64,000 bases of DNA, taken from assembly GCF_007655135.1 (NCBI RefSeq), contig NC_045133.1, forward strand, positions 19,999,845 to 20,063,844, given 5' to 3'. This document shows positions 12,021 through 23,974 of this stretch, piece by piece. The position numbers were made by a program, and so were the translations under genes. A model generated the notes under the pieces. That model ran no database searches and was not told the origin of the DNA. It saw only the letters and a program-made list of their open reading frames with translations. Source of the stretch: Punica granatum (lineage: Eukaryota > Streptophyta > Magnoliopsida > Myrtales > Lythraceae). Each line of letters starts with the position of its first letter. The first letter of the stretch is position 1.

Positions 12021-13820
12021 CTTTCAAGATAAGAAGAATAAGAAGATGAAGGGGCGGTGTTGCAAATTCGGGGATCGGACCATCCGATTACAATCAACAA
12101 ATATGTCGTGTATATCGGTGTCTTTATCTTATTCCTTTTATGTTATGACTGCAGTGAATTGGCAAGAAATATAAGAATGGATCTCATTGGAAAGTGTCCC
12201 ATATCAGTACCTGAAATTATCGTTTACCTGAGAGAGATTAATCAATTTTGAAATCGTTAAAATGATGAGATCTTCGTTCTTGAATTGAATCTCTTCTATA
12301 TGGATTCTGCAGAACTAAATTTAACTGAGCCCTCTGGTTTAGGGAATTAACCAACTAGTTAGGGCCTCCCTGTGTGTTTCCCCCTCTAATTAACCACAAC
12401 TTAATTCCATTAATCTATATATATATAGCTACTTCATTAAAAATAAGAAACAAAACTTTCTCGCTTTGCCACGCCATTACTTATATATCAAGAAAATTTT
12501 TTGTCCATGATTATGCAGTATAATATATATTATTTGCATATACCCCAACACATTATATATGAGAGAGCAAAATATGCAGTAAACAATATACATTAATTAC
12601 TATTCAGAAAATTTTTTATATTGTAGCAATCGAATTGCTGTTCATATATATTATAGGAAAATATAGAGTTAGAAACTAATATTAATGAAGTTTTATAATA
12701 TTTTGTGGAGTTGCCATTTGTATTATGGGAAAATATATTCTTATAACATTAGCCACAATCAAATTGCGATTCATGTAATATTATTTATTTATAATATTGC
12801 AAAGGGAGCAGTGAGTGTGCCAGCCAAGAGGCAGGCAAAGGAAGAAGCAAAGGAAAAAATCATTTTCTTCGAACTTAAACTCGCCTACTGAAAAAATTTT
12901 CTATATCGGGTATTGGCTGTGCCATATGTTTACTGGTAGTGCTCTAAAACAACTTGCCTCCACAGCGAGGGCACCACACAACTACTCAGATGGGAAGTGG
13001 CCACTTTCCTGGTGAGGGCTACACAAGATCAAGTTATTTCCAATACATATGGCTGATAATGGAACAGGAGAACAAGCCGAATGATCACAGATCTATAAAA
13101 TGTGTCGAAGCCTGCGTGTTGTAACTTAATCGGAAGTTAAGTTCCAATAAATGGGACCCAGTACGTACATACTACAAACGAACTATATCAGACAAACTCG
13201 TGTTGGATCCCTTCATACATATTTTTCAGGTTTCTTTTCAAAAGCTGAGAACTAATTTTCTTGATCCAACAAGTCCGTCACTCGACTATCTTCTCGCTAC
13301 TTTTTCACTCCTGCCTCTAGCTTACCAGGGAATCAATTTATAGACGACCCGATCTAATCCTAGACTGGAGTTTGAAATTTCTGAATGTGGCATAACCAGC
13401 TTGTATACTAAACTTGAACAAGCAACATGAATCCCCAGGACAGAAGAAACAACGCCAAGGTCAATTCAAGCCGCTTTCTGAATAAAAGCCATTACCACTT
13501 TCACGGTTTTCCTCCAAACCCAACCTGAAAATGCTTCCTCAGAATTTCTTATGATTTCCTCCCGAATCCTTTGGCCATTTCCATAATCTCCAAGAGTTTT
13601 CTCATACTCTCACTTAATGTCATCCTTTCTTTTAGCCACAGAGTTCAAGCCACTGGAGCCATTGGATAGTCCTTGTTCCCTCACATCAGAGATGTCGTAT
13701 ACAGATTATGGAGGTTATTCTTCTGAGCATGCAGTCTGTCTCATTGCCTGGAGGAACCTAGTGATCTCCTTATCGAGCTTCCGGTAATGGATCTGACTGC
13801 TAAAAGAGTTGGGACTTATT
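12021..13820. other. duplicated 3' tail of the TNL locus (block 1 copy)
   Basis: It matches 38633-40150 and, after the LTR element there, 41746-42040. A 42-codon frame from ATG 12047 (MKGRCCKFGDRTIRLQ) is open in both copies with few differences. It could be a C-terminal remnant of the TNL gene, but this is weak. The rest is AT-rich with TATATA runs. Confidence 0.45.
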
Positions 13821-14239
13821 TGAAGAGGGCTACGACTAATTTCAATTGAGTAACTGAGTTTTAAATAGAAAGATAAATTCAATAACTGATCAGAGTTTGA
13901 CCATTTTACCCAAAACTGCAGCATGCGGATGATTGAGTTTGACGACCTCCAGACATTCGAGTGATTTCGGCCGACCCATGCTGCCGACTCCTCCTCAGTT
14001 CTTACATACGAGAAGCCATTGAGAGGCTACGACATCGGTCTCTATGTGGCTGCAATGGAAGCGATTAGCGACTGCAGTTGGAAGAGAATAAACATACACA
14101 GGCATTTTCACGAACAGTTTAGAGGCGCGCAGATGACACTGAAATGAAGAACGATGAGAAAAAGGTAACGCACCGTAGTAACAAGCGTGAACTGAGAGTT
14201 GCCGTTGATAGGCACAAAGCAGCAGAAGGGTAAGTATCG

Positions 14240-14590
14240 GTTTGGAGGAAGGAAAAGGAGTTGTTGTGGGTGGTGACAGGAAGAGAGGGGTCGCGGGAAT
14301 TGGCCAAGATAGCAATGAGGCCATCCGAGAGGACTTTGAAACAGGCACAATAGGGGAATCGACTAGAAGGGGCAAACGGTTGAAAGGGAAAGTAGTGGTT
14401 CCATAGGCAGAGGCAATCAACCTTGGCGCTGCTGAGTAGGTCGTAGAGCGCGTGCGAAGCGGAACGGACGGCGAGGGCGGCGATTAGACAGGCAGCAAGG
14501 GCGGTGGCGGCCGCGCCAGAAGTTGAAACGCGAAATAGAGCGATGGACGTGGAGACTGGCGGAGAGCATGTTTACCAGGCGCGAAGCAAC
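14240..14590 (-). pseudogene. unrecognised gene fragment, Ala-rich hydrophobic exon
   Basis: On the minus strand an open frame reads SIALFRVSTSGAAATALAAC, then LIAALAVRSASHALYDLLSS, resembling an N-terminal membrane anchor or signal. The block 2 copy (42712-42850) starts MFSLPVSTSIALF from an ATG and is cut short after SASHKLL by unrelated sequence. Both copies keep the frame over the shared part. I do not recognise the gene. A GC-rich patch marks it against its AT-rich surroundings. It could be the first exon of a small membrane protein, or chance. Confidence 0.3.
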
Positions 14591-14599
14591 TGCATCTTT

Positions 14600-16190
14600 A
14601 ACTGCAGAGAGGTGAAGGGTCTCAAAGCCAAAAAGAAAAAAGAATGTAGTGTTTGAACGAATACGAGGGTCTCAAGGGCATTTATGGAATTTTATTAAAA
14701 GAATAAGGGTAAATTTGGAAGTGAAATGTGAAAAAGCACTATAAGAGTTTCACATTTTTATATTTGGCATATATATAGATATTAGTTCGATAGAGCAAAG
14801 TAGGAAAATATATTAGTATAATAATTGATGTATTTGCAATTAGGAAATATATTAGGTCAATATATATATATATATATTTGTAAATTAATAGATATCGAAA
14901 ATATTATTACTAAAATGATTGGATAATTGGCCATATTATCCGTTATTAGGATACTGAAGTTATTATCCTTGAATTATACTGAAAATGTCCTCTTACTAAA
15001 TTGATTTAATTGTCCATATTATTAGGATATCGAAGATATTATGCGTGTGTTGCACGGACTGTTTGAATTACTTATAAATTAGATTAGATTAGATTAGATA
15101 GTATATATATTGTAACATATATTATTATATACTCATTGTTCAATAATAATCCGAAATAATAGTATCAAATGGAATTTTTAAATATGAAATATTAGATTGT
15201 TTGCTTGGTAGGCCTGCGAGTTCTTCTGCTTGATAGGCCTCGCTGCAATTTTGTTGGGCTTTTTGTCCATATGGATACATAAAGTTTGTAAATAGGTCTT
15301 GCTTGAATTGAAAGAAAAAATTTTATATGATTCTACCTCAAATGACGTGGTGAAAAAGTATCAATAAGAATTCTTTAATGAAAAATAATTATGGCAATTA
15401 TTCGAATGATTAGCACCAAGCCTCTAACTTCATGTATTTTGATTTATACTTCCTCACATCAAGTGGTGAGGTAGGATCACCCAATAACTTAAGTGCATGG
15501 AGATTTAAAAAGTTAAACATGAGCATTTATTACTATCTTCAAAGATAGTGCAAGTGTTCTTTGACCATAAATATATAGATGGACAGATTATCTTAGACCA
15601 TCCCACTTCCGTACAAGCTTAAAATACTCATATAGGCAAAAATGAGAAGATTTTCGCTACGACATCGCATGTACATTAAGGACACTACCTCATTCAGTGA
15701 GTACAATATACATGCAATTTTATTTCTTTCCATCAGAAGATATATTCATTGGAATATCTTTTTCTTAGTACAAACTTTTTTTTTTGGGTAAGCTCTTAGT
15801 ACAGAGATTTGAATATAGAGTTACGATATTTTCTTTTATTAAAGAAAAACAAGAAGAACTAATGTGAGTTGATTCAAATAATGCAATCCTTATTCCACTT
15901 AAACAATGTCTCAAGTTCGTGTTCTTATGAATTAAAAAATCCATGCTGAGAGTACTTGCTTTACCCCTTAGTGAGTCGACCAGTTCGACTGGATTAGTAA
16001 AGCCCACTGAACTTTTTGATATTAGGCTTCACGCAAAAAAAAAGAGGAAAAACAAAATGAAATTACCAAATAGAAAAATATAAATTTTGGAGAAATTTTC
16101 ATTGAGGAATTTGGACAACTTGAATGATGTTTGACTGATCTTATTATGTCTTTGCTTTAACATATAGAAGATAAATGTAAAATGGCAAAT
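14600..16190. other. duplicated AT-rich noncoding DNA (block 1)
   Basis: It matches 42860-43012, 46443-47253 and 49153-49709 in block 2, with two transposon insertions there and none here. It contains a short (AGATT)n run near 15079-15100 and long A/T runs. No gene is seen. Confidence 0.6.
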
Positions 16191-17029
16191 TACAAAAAAA
16201 CCTAAATTTTATAAAAATTGTCATTTTTATCCTAAATTTTACTTTATAATAAAAAAATCACATGTTTTGATAATTGTATTAGATTTGACCTCCGTTACTA
16301 TTATGTCAAGATTTCCGTCTATTTGCCTACATGGACTCACCAAATTTTCACATCATTTGATTATTTTCTCTTTTCTTTATAAAAATAACCTAAGTTTTCA
16401 TAAAAGTGTCAATTTTGTTTAGATTTTGATTTGTAATTTTAAAAATGTGACACCGGTCAACCAAACATGCATATACATATACATATATATAATATATACA
16501 CACATGCCTACAAAATATACATGCATACTATATATTATAATTTTTGTGGCTGAAGTATTATATAAACAAACAAATAAACCAATAAACAAAAAAAAATGGG
16601 TAGCAAGAGGCCCACGTGGCCATCAATCTTTCCTTAACAACTCCACCGCCATTGATACTTCCATTTCTTTCTTGTTCTGTTTTTTCTGCTGGAAGAACCG
16701 AGAGAAACAGAGCAGAACAGGGGCAAAGAGAGAGAGAGAGAGCTAAGTGCAAAGTTAGAGGAGAAGTGAGGAAAACGAAGTAAGGAGAGTCGGGATTTGG
16801 GAAGGAAACCTCAAAATTGAAGCTGGAATTTGCAATTTACATAGATAAACAACATGGTTTGGTACGCTCAAGCTGAAATAGTTGTGTTAGTTGTGTTTGT
16901 TTGTCTTAGTTCTATTTGCTCTTTAGATTATCTTGCATTGGGTAATATAAATTGTTTTATGTTGAATTTCGCTTAAGTAACTAGAGGAGTTTAGGTCCCC
17001 ACGATCATCTATGCCTTCTTGAAAGTATA

Positions 17030-17032
<3 letters not shown>

Positions 17033-17060
<28 letters not shown>
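17033..17060. repeat. (TA)n microsatellite
   Basis: About 14 TA dinucleotides in a row inside the solo-LTR-like insertion. Confidence 0.9.
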
Positions 17061-17063
<3 letters not shown>

Positions 17064-18085
17064 GGCGTATATATAGACATATATATGCATATATCTTGCT
17101 ATTTGAACCAATTGCAAATTAGAGGTTGGTAAAATAATTCCCAACAATGTCAAATCAATTTCTGACCTTGGGGAGTGTTCTTGCATAGAAATTTTCCGTA
17201 GGATTAACTAAGGTTGCCTACTGTGGAGTTCAAGGGAAGAGTTGGAAGTGGAAATCTATTTTGAGTAGTAAGTTGAATAAATTGGATTGATGATTTGATA
17301 TAGTATTTTAGGAGCTGAGTTTTGTCGAGGCAATTGGCTTGCCGTTACTGTTGTGCTTGAGTGTTTTATAATTATTTTAATAAGCCAAAAATTTGGAGTT
17401 GTGTTCATGAGATGATAAGAACACTTGTCATTTGCTTAGAGTAGGGTTGTATGAATTCACTAAGGCAACATATTGAAGAAGTTAGATGTTTTTGCTGGAT
17501 GGTTAATTGGGTATGGAGGCCAACTTTACTCGGTTGCTGCTTAGCTACTTATTGAGAATTAAATATCGAGCCTCTTTGTATTTACTATTTCAAAATGATT
17601 ATGAGATAATCACATGTTTTAGTGAGGATTGAGGAGTAAGGAGAATTGAGTAATGATTGGTGGATAACGAGTAGAGATTGGGATGAACCTGTATATGGAA
17701 GTAATTTTAGCTTTAATAAAAAATGGAGAAACAATTAAAACGGACTAGCATGTAATGTCATTATTATGCATATTACTTTATTCTTATGTGGGTGCTTGTG
17801 ATTAATAGGAATAGGAGAGTTGAATTGGTGTATACTTATGCTTTTATTTGGTATATTATCTAACGTTTATGCTTGAACATAATAGGGGCTTAGGAGACTG
17901 AGACTATACAATCGGAATGCTCAACTCGTTGAGTTATTTTGAGGGGTCTTTGTGAGTACTTTCTTTCATCGTAAAATGATAGTAAATATTTATACGTATT
18001 GCTATAGATATGGAGTGGCTAAATGATTGTGGAATATAACCAGATATATTTGTTAAGCATGCTTGTGATTGTTGCTTGATTATAG

Positions 18086-18290
18086 CCATGGGACCGCTGG
18101 ACCCGGCGGATTACAAATAGGGCCTAATTGGCCGCTGAAACCGACGAAATAAAAATGGGGGCCTGATCGGCCACTGGACCCGGCGGATTACAAATAGGGG
18201 TCTGATCGGCCGCTAGACCCGGCGGAATAGGAAAAGGGGCCCGATCGACCGCTAGACCAGCGGAATAGAAAATGGGGTCAACTCTTACTG
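18086..18290. repeat. GC-rich minisatellite, about 45-bp unit
   Basis: Four to five diverged copies of a unit around GACCCGGCGGA, ATA, GGGGCCTGATCGGCCGCT. It is strikingly GC-rich within an AT-rich LTR. Such arrays are common inside long gypsy LTRs. Confidence 0.75.
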
Positions 18291-19887
18291 CCAGAGGTTA
18301 ATAGGCGGCCCCCGTTTATGAGATATGAATATGGGGAGTTGAGAATGATATGAGTAAGATATGCGGGGTCACGGTACCGTCATAACTCTGTCACAAGGAA
18401 ATGCAACCCTATGACTATATTGTTATTACGTGAGATTGTTGCTGAATGTGTTATGTGAAAGGATTATGTTGGAATTGGATTATATATTGTGGTAGAATGT
18501 ATATATATATATATATGTATGTATATGTGATTGATTGTTTGTGAATTGTGATAGTATAGTAATTCATTTTACCTTGGAATATAGTATTCACTGAGATACA
18601 GCTCACAGCCACTGCATATATTTTTTTCAGATAAGCTAGGAGTTAGACTAGCAGTACGGAAGAACTTTTGGACAACGGGGATCAACGTGAAGAATATTTT
18701 TGGCAGATAGACCCACTCCTAGTATAAGTTGTAAGTTCTTGTAGAATGTTATAGTTATGTTACGACCTGAAACTTTTATTTAGTGGGGTTAGGGATATGG
18801 TTGTGAAAAAGTACTCTCTTGAGAGTTATATACATATTAAAACCTGTTGGATTTGGTTACATGCTTTTGTAAAGCCTGCTGAATTGGTTAAATGTTTTGG
18901 GAGGTGGAAGGCAGGTTATATATGAATTGTTAATGTGACATTGGACTTCGAGAAAACATAAGGAAAACTCTGCTGAAGTTTCGGGTCATGACAAAAAAAA
19001 TACATATCAGCACTTCGTTTTGGTTTACCGGCTTCAGGAGAGAACATCAATAACATTCCTGACTACAACCCTGGAAACTATTGTAAAAGAAGACCTAGCA
19101 AACCCCGAGTTACTATTCATAACCGAGTCAGCCATGTCAAATGGACGGCCCCAGTAGTGATGCACGGAGGATCGCAGCACGAGGAAATTCGAAATCGACA
19201 ACCTAGCATGATCACAAGGAAGAGTGGCAGAATCATCATTTCAGTCATCCATCGGTGGGAATTAATTTAGCTGATCCAGCTGTGAATAGTAACTCGGGGT
19301 TTGCTAGGTCTTATTTTGTAATAGTTTCCGAGCTATAGTCAAGAATGCTGTTGATATTCTCTCTTGAAGCCGGTTGATCAAAATTGGGTGCTAACATGTA
19401 TTTTTTTTAAATTACAAATCAAAATCTAGAATAAAATTGAGACTTTTATGAAAACTTAGGTTACTTTTGTAAAGAAAAGAGAAGATGATCAAATGATGCG
19501 AAAATTTGGTAGGTCTCATATTATTTTCCGATCGCCTGGAAGGGGCAAAAGAAACATCTTGTTCTTTCTTTGATCTTCTCAAGAGCTTCACGAAGGTTAT
19601 ATAGAGGGCGGATTTGGTATTTGGATATTCATTGTATTAATGATTGGTTATGAGATTGGGTAAGGGTAAATTATATGAAGAGATAACAAAAAAATTCAAT
19701 CATTTTTATTATGAAATGTTCATGCAAAAGCCCACGTAGGCAAATAGACGGAAATCTTAACGGAATAGTAACAAAGGTCAAATCTAAGACGATTATCAAA
19801 ACATGTAATTTTTTTTTATTATAAAGTAAAATTTAGAACAAAACTGATAATTTTTATAAAATTTAGGGTTTTTTTTGTAATTTATCC

Positions 19888-22260
19888 TAAATTTTGTGAC
19901 AGTATATTCTGGTTTGATGTGAATTTGTTAAATTTTCTCTTATTTGGACTACCAGTTGCAATATGTTGTTCCTTTACCTCGCGCACTAAAAAATTTGAAT
20001 ATTTTGTTGATGTACTTGCATTCGTTAACCATGAACAATCGGTATTTCTTGTTCTTACATCCAACACGTGCTCGATTGAATATCCTTTCCAATTCCAAAG
20101 ATATTCAGCAGATCTCATGCATCGTTGAATCAAGGGCGTGTATGATGCTTCTGGAAAACTATGAGTACCCTTTTAGTGAAAATCCTCTTCCCCAAGTATC
20201 TTTAAAAAAAAAATGTCATGTACTTCATTTATGTTCGAACTTTCGCTCATTTACACTTCCTGGTGTGTGGCATAAAGAGAAGGATGAGTGCGACTTTGAT
20301 TGTCGTTCAGGTTATGGTGCTGGCCCTGTCTTCTTTTTGGGTGAATATTGTGTTGGTCTTTTTTGTTTAACATCATATTCTCAAAATTACCTTCCTACTG
20401 TTTACATCTTTATTTAGATTTTGTGCTACTTTTTAAGTTCACCAATTGATGGTGTATATGTATAGAAGCAAAAACGGGTTTCCATTTGTGACTTTATGCT
20501 ATAGCCTGTAATATTTTTCTTGCAATTTAATTGTTTTTCAATTGATATTTTTATGGATTGTTAGTTGGATGTGGATCATGCTTTCTCGGGGTTCAGGGAA
20601 AGGAATGTACAGGCTATATAAGTTCATCAATTTCATTGGCCTGACACGGCCTTGTTAGGTATTTGCAGCCGCAGTAGTGCTCTTATGCCCTAAACATGGG
20701 CATCCCGAAGGGTTGCCATCACAAGCTTGTTAATTATGAGCCGACCTTTATGTATTGGATGAATATCCCCAAGTTTAATCATTTTCAGCATTCAACAACA
20801 TCTACGAACAACGATTGGGCTCTTCAGCATCCAAGTTGCCACCACAAGTCATCTGTTTTATCATTTGGATTTCTTCTATTTGATTTAGCTTAAACTTGAC
20901 GATGCCTTAACATGTAATGTGCAGGCCTTATCTAGCCATCTTTTGTGAAGCACGTGCCATGACTGGCATTGAGGAACATTTTTTGTGCATTATTCGTTGA
21001 GTTGCCAAATTTTCAGTGTTCAGGGACTAAAATGGTTGTCTATGGTCTATTTACTATGCTTTTAATACCTTTTCTTGTCTTATTACAACACAAGTGTTAC
21101 TTGGTAAGATGCATAAAGGATTTTTTTTATTGTAGTTGTGATTCTTCTTTCCCTACAGTGGATCATGATATCTCAAGAATTTTCTCGTTTTTGAATCAAG
21201 AATCTAATTTTGTATCAAAAGCCATAAATATAGCTGCTAGATAGCTTATTCACATTGCAACTGTTGGATAGTTGTTCTACCTCCATCTATTTCTGTCCTC
21301 TTCGATGGAATCTGGGTTCACGGGGGATGGCCTCACCAGCAACTACCACCTCCATATCATGCCCCCGCTATCGAGTTGGGCGAGGGCGGGACTGACTTTG
21401 TTGGATGACGATGTTTTCCGAGCCCGTGGAGGGGAATGCAGGCTATGTTTTGGCCATGGCTTCATAAAAAAAAAAATCGGGTTTCCGAATTTTATTTTTT
21501 ATTTTCATGTTATTTTCAGAAATTTTTTAACCTTTCATAATTTTCTTTTGCTCTTTTTCTTTACCTTTTCAAGTGCCATGTCAGTGCACTACGTACCCAT
21601 CAGCAAAATTAATATATGCTACATTTGTTGTTTAAAGTAATAGTTTGGTATATACTCTAACTGTAATGTTTAGCTCTAGTTTCTGCGATTCCTTCCTTTT
21701 TTTTTTGTCAATTCATACATTTCACGTAGAAAATTTGTTTCATCATTTTCATCTTGGACTTAAGATATCTTATTGCATACTGCCTTGATAGTGATCGTGC
21801 TTATAAGTAAAAGAAGGAATTCATGCTTAGATTTAAGAAAGTAATATCCTGACCTTCAAAAAAATTTCAGAAAGTGAATATGAAGTATTCTTGCTTTTTT
21901 TTTTTTGGTAATAGTATTCTTTCTTGTTGTAGCATTACTTTCTGAGATATTTGATGAACTTCTCATTTGTGCATTGCCTTTTCTTGTTCTTCTTTTATTT
22001 TTAATTTTCTTGGGTAAATTTTGTGACTTTTTGTCTCTGATATTGCATTATATTGGCTAAATACAAACAATTGCTATTCAGGTTTGACATTACTGCTTTT
22101 ACTTCTATATTGTGATTGCATTATGGTTGCATATATATATATATATCATAATTCTTCCTCATATGGGTCTGTGTTTCAAACAATTATGTAGTCTGAAATA
22201 CTGAAAATTAGCCAAGAAAGATTAAGTAGAGAAAATTCATTATTGTACATGGTTATTACA
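19888..22260. other. duplicated region without a recognised gene (block 1)
   Basis: It matches 50665-52984 almost throughout. Many short frames occur, for example one from ATG 20696 beginning MGIPKGCHHKLVNYE that is open in both copies. A GC-rich patch near 21300-21460 is partly deleted in block 2. Acceptor-like pyrimidine tracts are frequent, so it may be the remains of a split gene, but I cannot name it. Confidence 0.4.
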
Positions 22261-22261
22261 G

Positions 22262-22832
22262 TGCACACCGACTGGTAAAGATCGACTATGGACATAGGTG
22301 GCATGTTCTTTGTTAGTGCAAGGACAGGAAAGTTTTAGAACAGAACACAGATAAAAGCAGACAGAAAGGAAGAACAGAACACATATAGTCAGAATATGTG
22401 ATGTTTATCATCAGAATTTCGATGATGTTTTAGTAATCGACTGTTCTCGTAGCCATATGCACCTCTGCTGACAATCATTACTGGGACTTTTCTGTCAGTC
22501 TTCAGTCAATCACTTCGTCGAGCTACCATGCCCACGTAGATTTATGTAGAGATGCACACGGACTGGTAAAGATCGACTATGGACGTAGGTGGCATGTTCT
22601 TTGTTAGTGCAAGGACAGGAAAGTTTAAGAACAGAACAGATAAAAGCAGACAGAAAGGAAGAACAGAACACATATAGTCAGAACGTGTGATGTTTATCAT
22701 CAGAATTTCGATGATGATTTAGTAATCAACTGTTCTCATAGTCGTATGCACCTATGCTGACAATCATTACTGAGATTTTTCTGTCAGTCTTCACTCAATC
22801 GCTTCGTCGAGCTACCACGCCCACGTAGATTG
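22262..22832. repeat. tandem duplication, 291-bp period
   Basis: The unit from TGCACACCGACTGGTAAAG to GAGCTACCATGCCCACGTAG occurs at 22262 and again at 22553 with roughly 95 percent identity by eye. It begins exactly where block 1 loses similarity to block 2. On the minus strand the end of the second unit runs into an exon-like frame (FVVDSGPESAFIAVVEDYD, about 22895-22786). I do not recognise it. Confidence 0.85.
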
Positions 22833-22835
22833 GTA

Positions 22836-23624
22836 CATTGTCGTAGTCCTCAACCACTGCTATAAAGGCAGACTCTGGACCACTATCAACCACAAAGTAC
22901 CTAATAACATAAATGGCCAGCTATAGATGGACAATTACCTGAGACAGAGACAAGAGTCCTAAAATTGCCTTTCTAACATTTGTGTACAATGCGATCACCG
23001 AGAAGAATTTTACTATACCCATGGACAGATATATTGCATCTGCAGTTACTTACAGAACTTTTTGGTTATGATGCTAAAGCAATCTAAAGGGTCCAGAACC
23101 AGTCATCCAAAAGAAAAGAGGAAGCCTGTTCTACAACATAGTGAAAAAATGATTCAAGCTGATGGAGGGAAAAGAAAAAGTAAAAGCGAGAATATCGAGA
23201 ATCACATGTTAAGATCATTACTGCACATCATCATCTGTGGAAACGGATCATGAATCATTTGAGAGCTCGAGAAGAGAGCAAGAGAATCCAACTTCATAAT
23301 GAAATCGGATTTTGCTCGAAACTGAACAAAAATACATGGAGTGTCCCCTAAAATACTGATAAACAGGAAAAATGAAGCGGGTTTACTGTTAGATAAGATA
23401 ACTATGTCATCTCAGATTACAATGAAAAGCCTCCGTCCTCCGATTTGCATGGTGCTACTTGATAGCTAGAACACACCAAATGACTAGTCTACATCACTGG
23501 TAATTTCACTTCAATTGTCATTATCTTGCAGAACTTACCGTCCCAACAAAAGTAAAGATATCAATGTACATACGGGACCATCACAGGTGTATACCGGAAT
23601 CAAAAGAAACGAAAAATTACAGAA
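22836..23624. other. no gene recognised
   Basis: It is unique in this window. A 63-codon lysine-rich frame at 23062-23253 and the minus-strand stretch near 22800-22900 are the only candidate coding bits. Neither has supporting splice or domain evidence. Confidence 0.4.
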
Positions 23625-23684
23625 GCCGAAATCCCAAACTGACTTAAACATAATATTCTTCCACTACCAAGATGATGTTTAGGG

Positions 23685-23959
23685 TGTAAGAATATATTAT
23701 GTATTTACATAATTAAGGAGATAATATCTCTATTAGGTGTCCCTCAAGTCACACAATATATTCGATTATTTAAGTGAGATATTTCATATCTTGTGGATTA
23801 CAGTTAATATCATTTTGATGGGAAGATATATAAGGAAACAATATTTTGAGGGGTCCCTAGCTCCGCCTAATATAAAGGGCGACGTCATCAAAACAATGGC
23901 TGGAAGTCAGTTTATTCTGCCACATAATTTATTGCTATTAAATTAAAATTAATCTTACA
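23685..23959 (+). repeat. 5' LTR of the copia element (internally deleted)
   Basis: It is 275 bp against 374 bp for the 3' LTR. About 100 bp are missing after ATAAAGGGC. The remaining sequence is very similar, with a few substitutions (for example AAGGAGATAATATC against AATGAGATAATATC). Confidence 0.9.
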
Positions 23960-23961
23960 GT

Positions 23962-23973
23962 TGATATCAGGGC
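23962..23973 (+). promoter_or_regulatory. primer-binding site of the copia element
   Basis: TGATATCAGGGC starts two bases after the 5' LTR. It matches the plant initiator-Met tRNA site TGGTATCAGAGC at 10 of 12 bases. It would prime minus-strand synthesis. Confidence 0.75.
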
Positions 23974-23974
23974 C

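Larger units (their letters stand above)
16446..18993. mobile_element. 2.5-kb solo-LTR-like insertion
   Basis: A 2548-bp insertion starts TGTGACACCGG and ends GGGTCATGACA, flanked by AAAAA (16441-16445 and 18994-18998). The block 2 copy has the continuous empty site near 49986. TG...CA ends, a 5-bp repeat and the lack of coding domains support a solo LTR, and the length and start suit a gypsy (chromovirus or Tat type) LTR. The A-tract target makes the repeat weak evidence. Orientation is not settled. It carries a TATATAA near 16559 and a GC-rich minisatellite at 18086-18290. Confidence 0.65.
16194..19887. mobile_element. foldback (Mutator-like) element, block 1 copy, interrupted
   Basis: The left arm from GGCAAATTACAAAAAAACC and the right arm ending GTAATTTATCC are long inverted repeats. 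Inversion also covers the inner part (ACATATCAGCACTTCG near 19005 against the reverse of the stretch near 19395). The block 2 copy (49710-50664) is uninterrupted. Here a solo LTR (16446-18993) and a further 200-bp insertion (about 19521-19727) lie inside. Flanking TAAAT is the only target-repeat candidate, so the superfamily is inferred from the terminal sequence. Confidence 0.6.

Noticed and set aside
13995..14420. 141-codon minus-strand frame
   Set aside because: It overlaps other open frames of similar length on the same strand, has no recognisable domain, and most of it is absent from block 2. The alternative frame at 14240-14590 was preferred because it is shared by both blocks.
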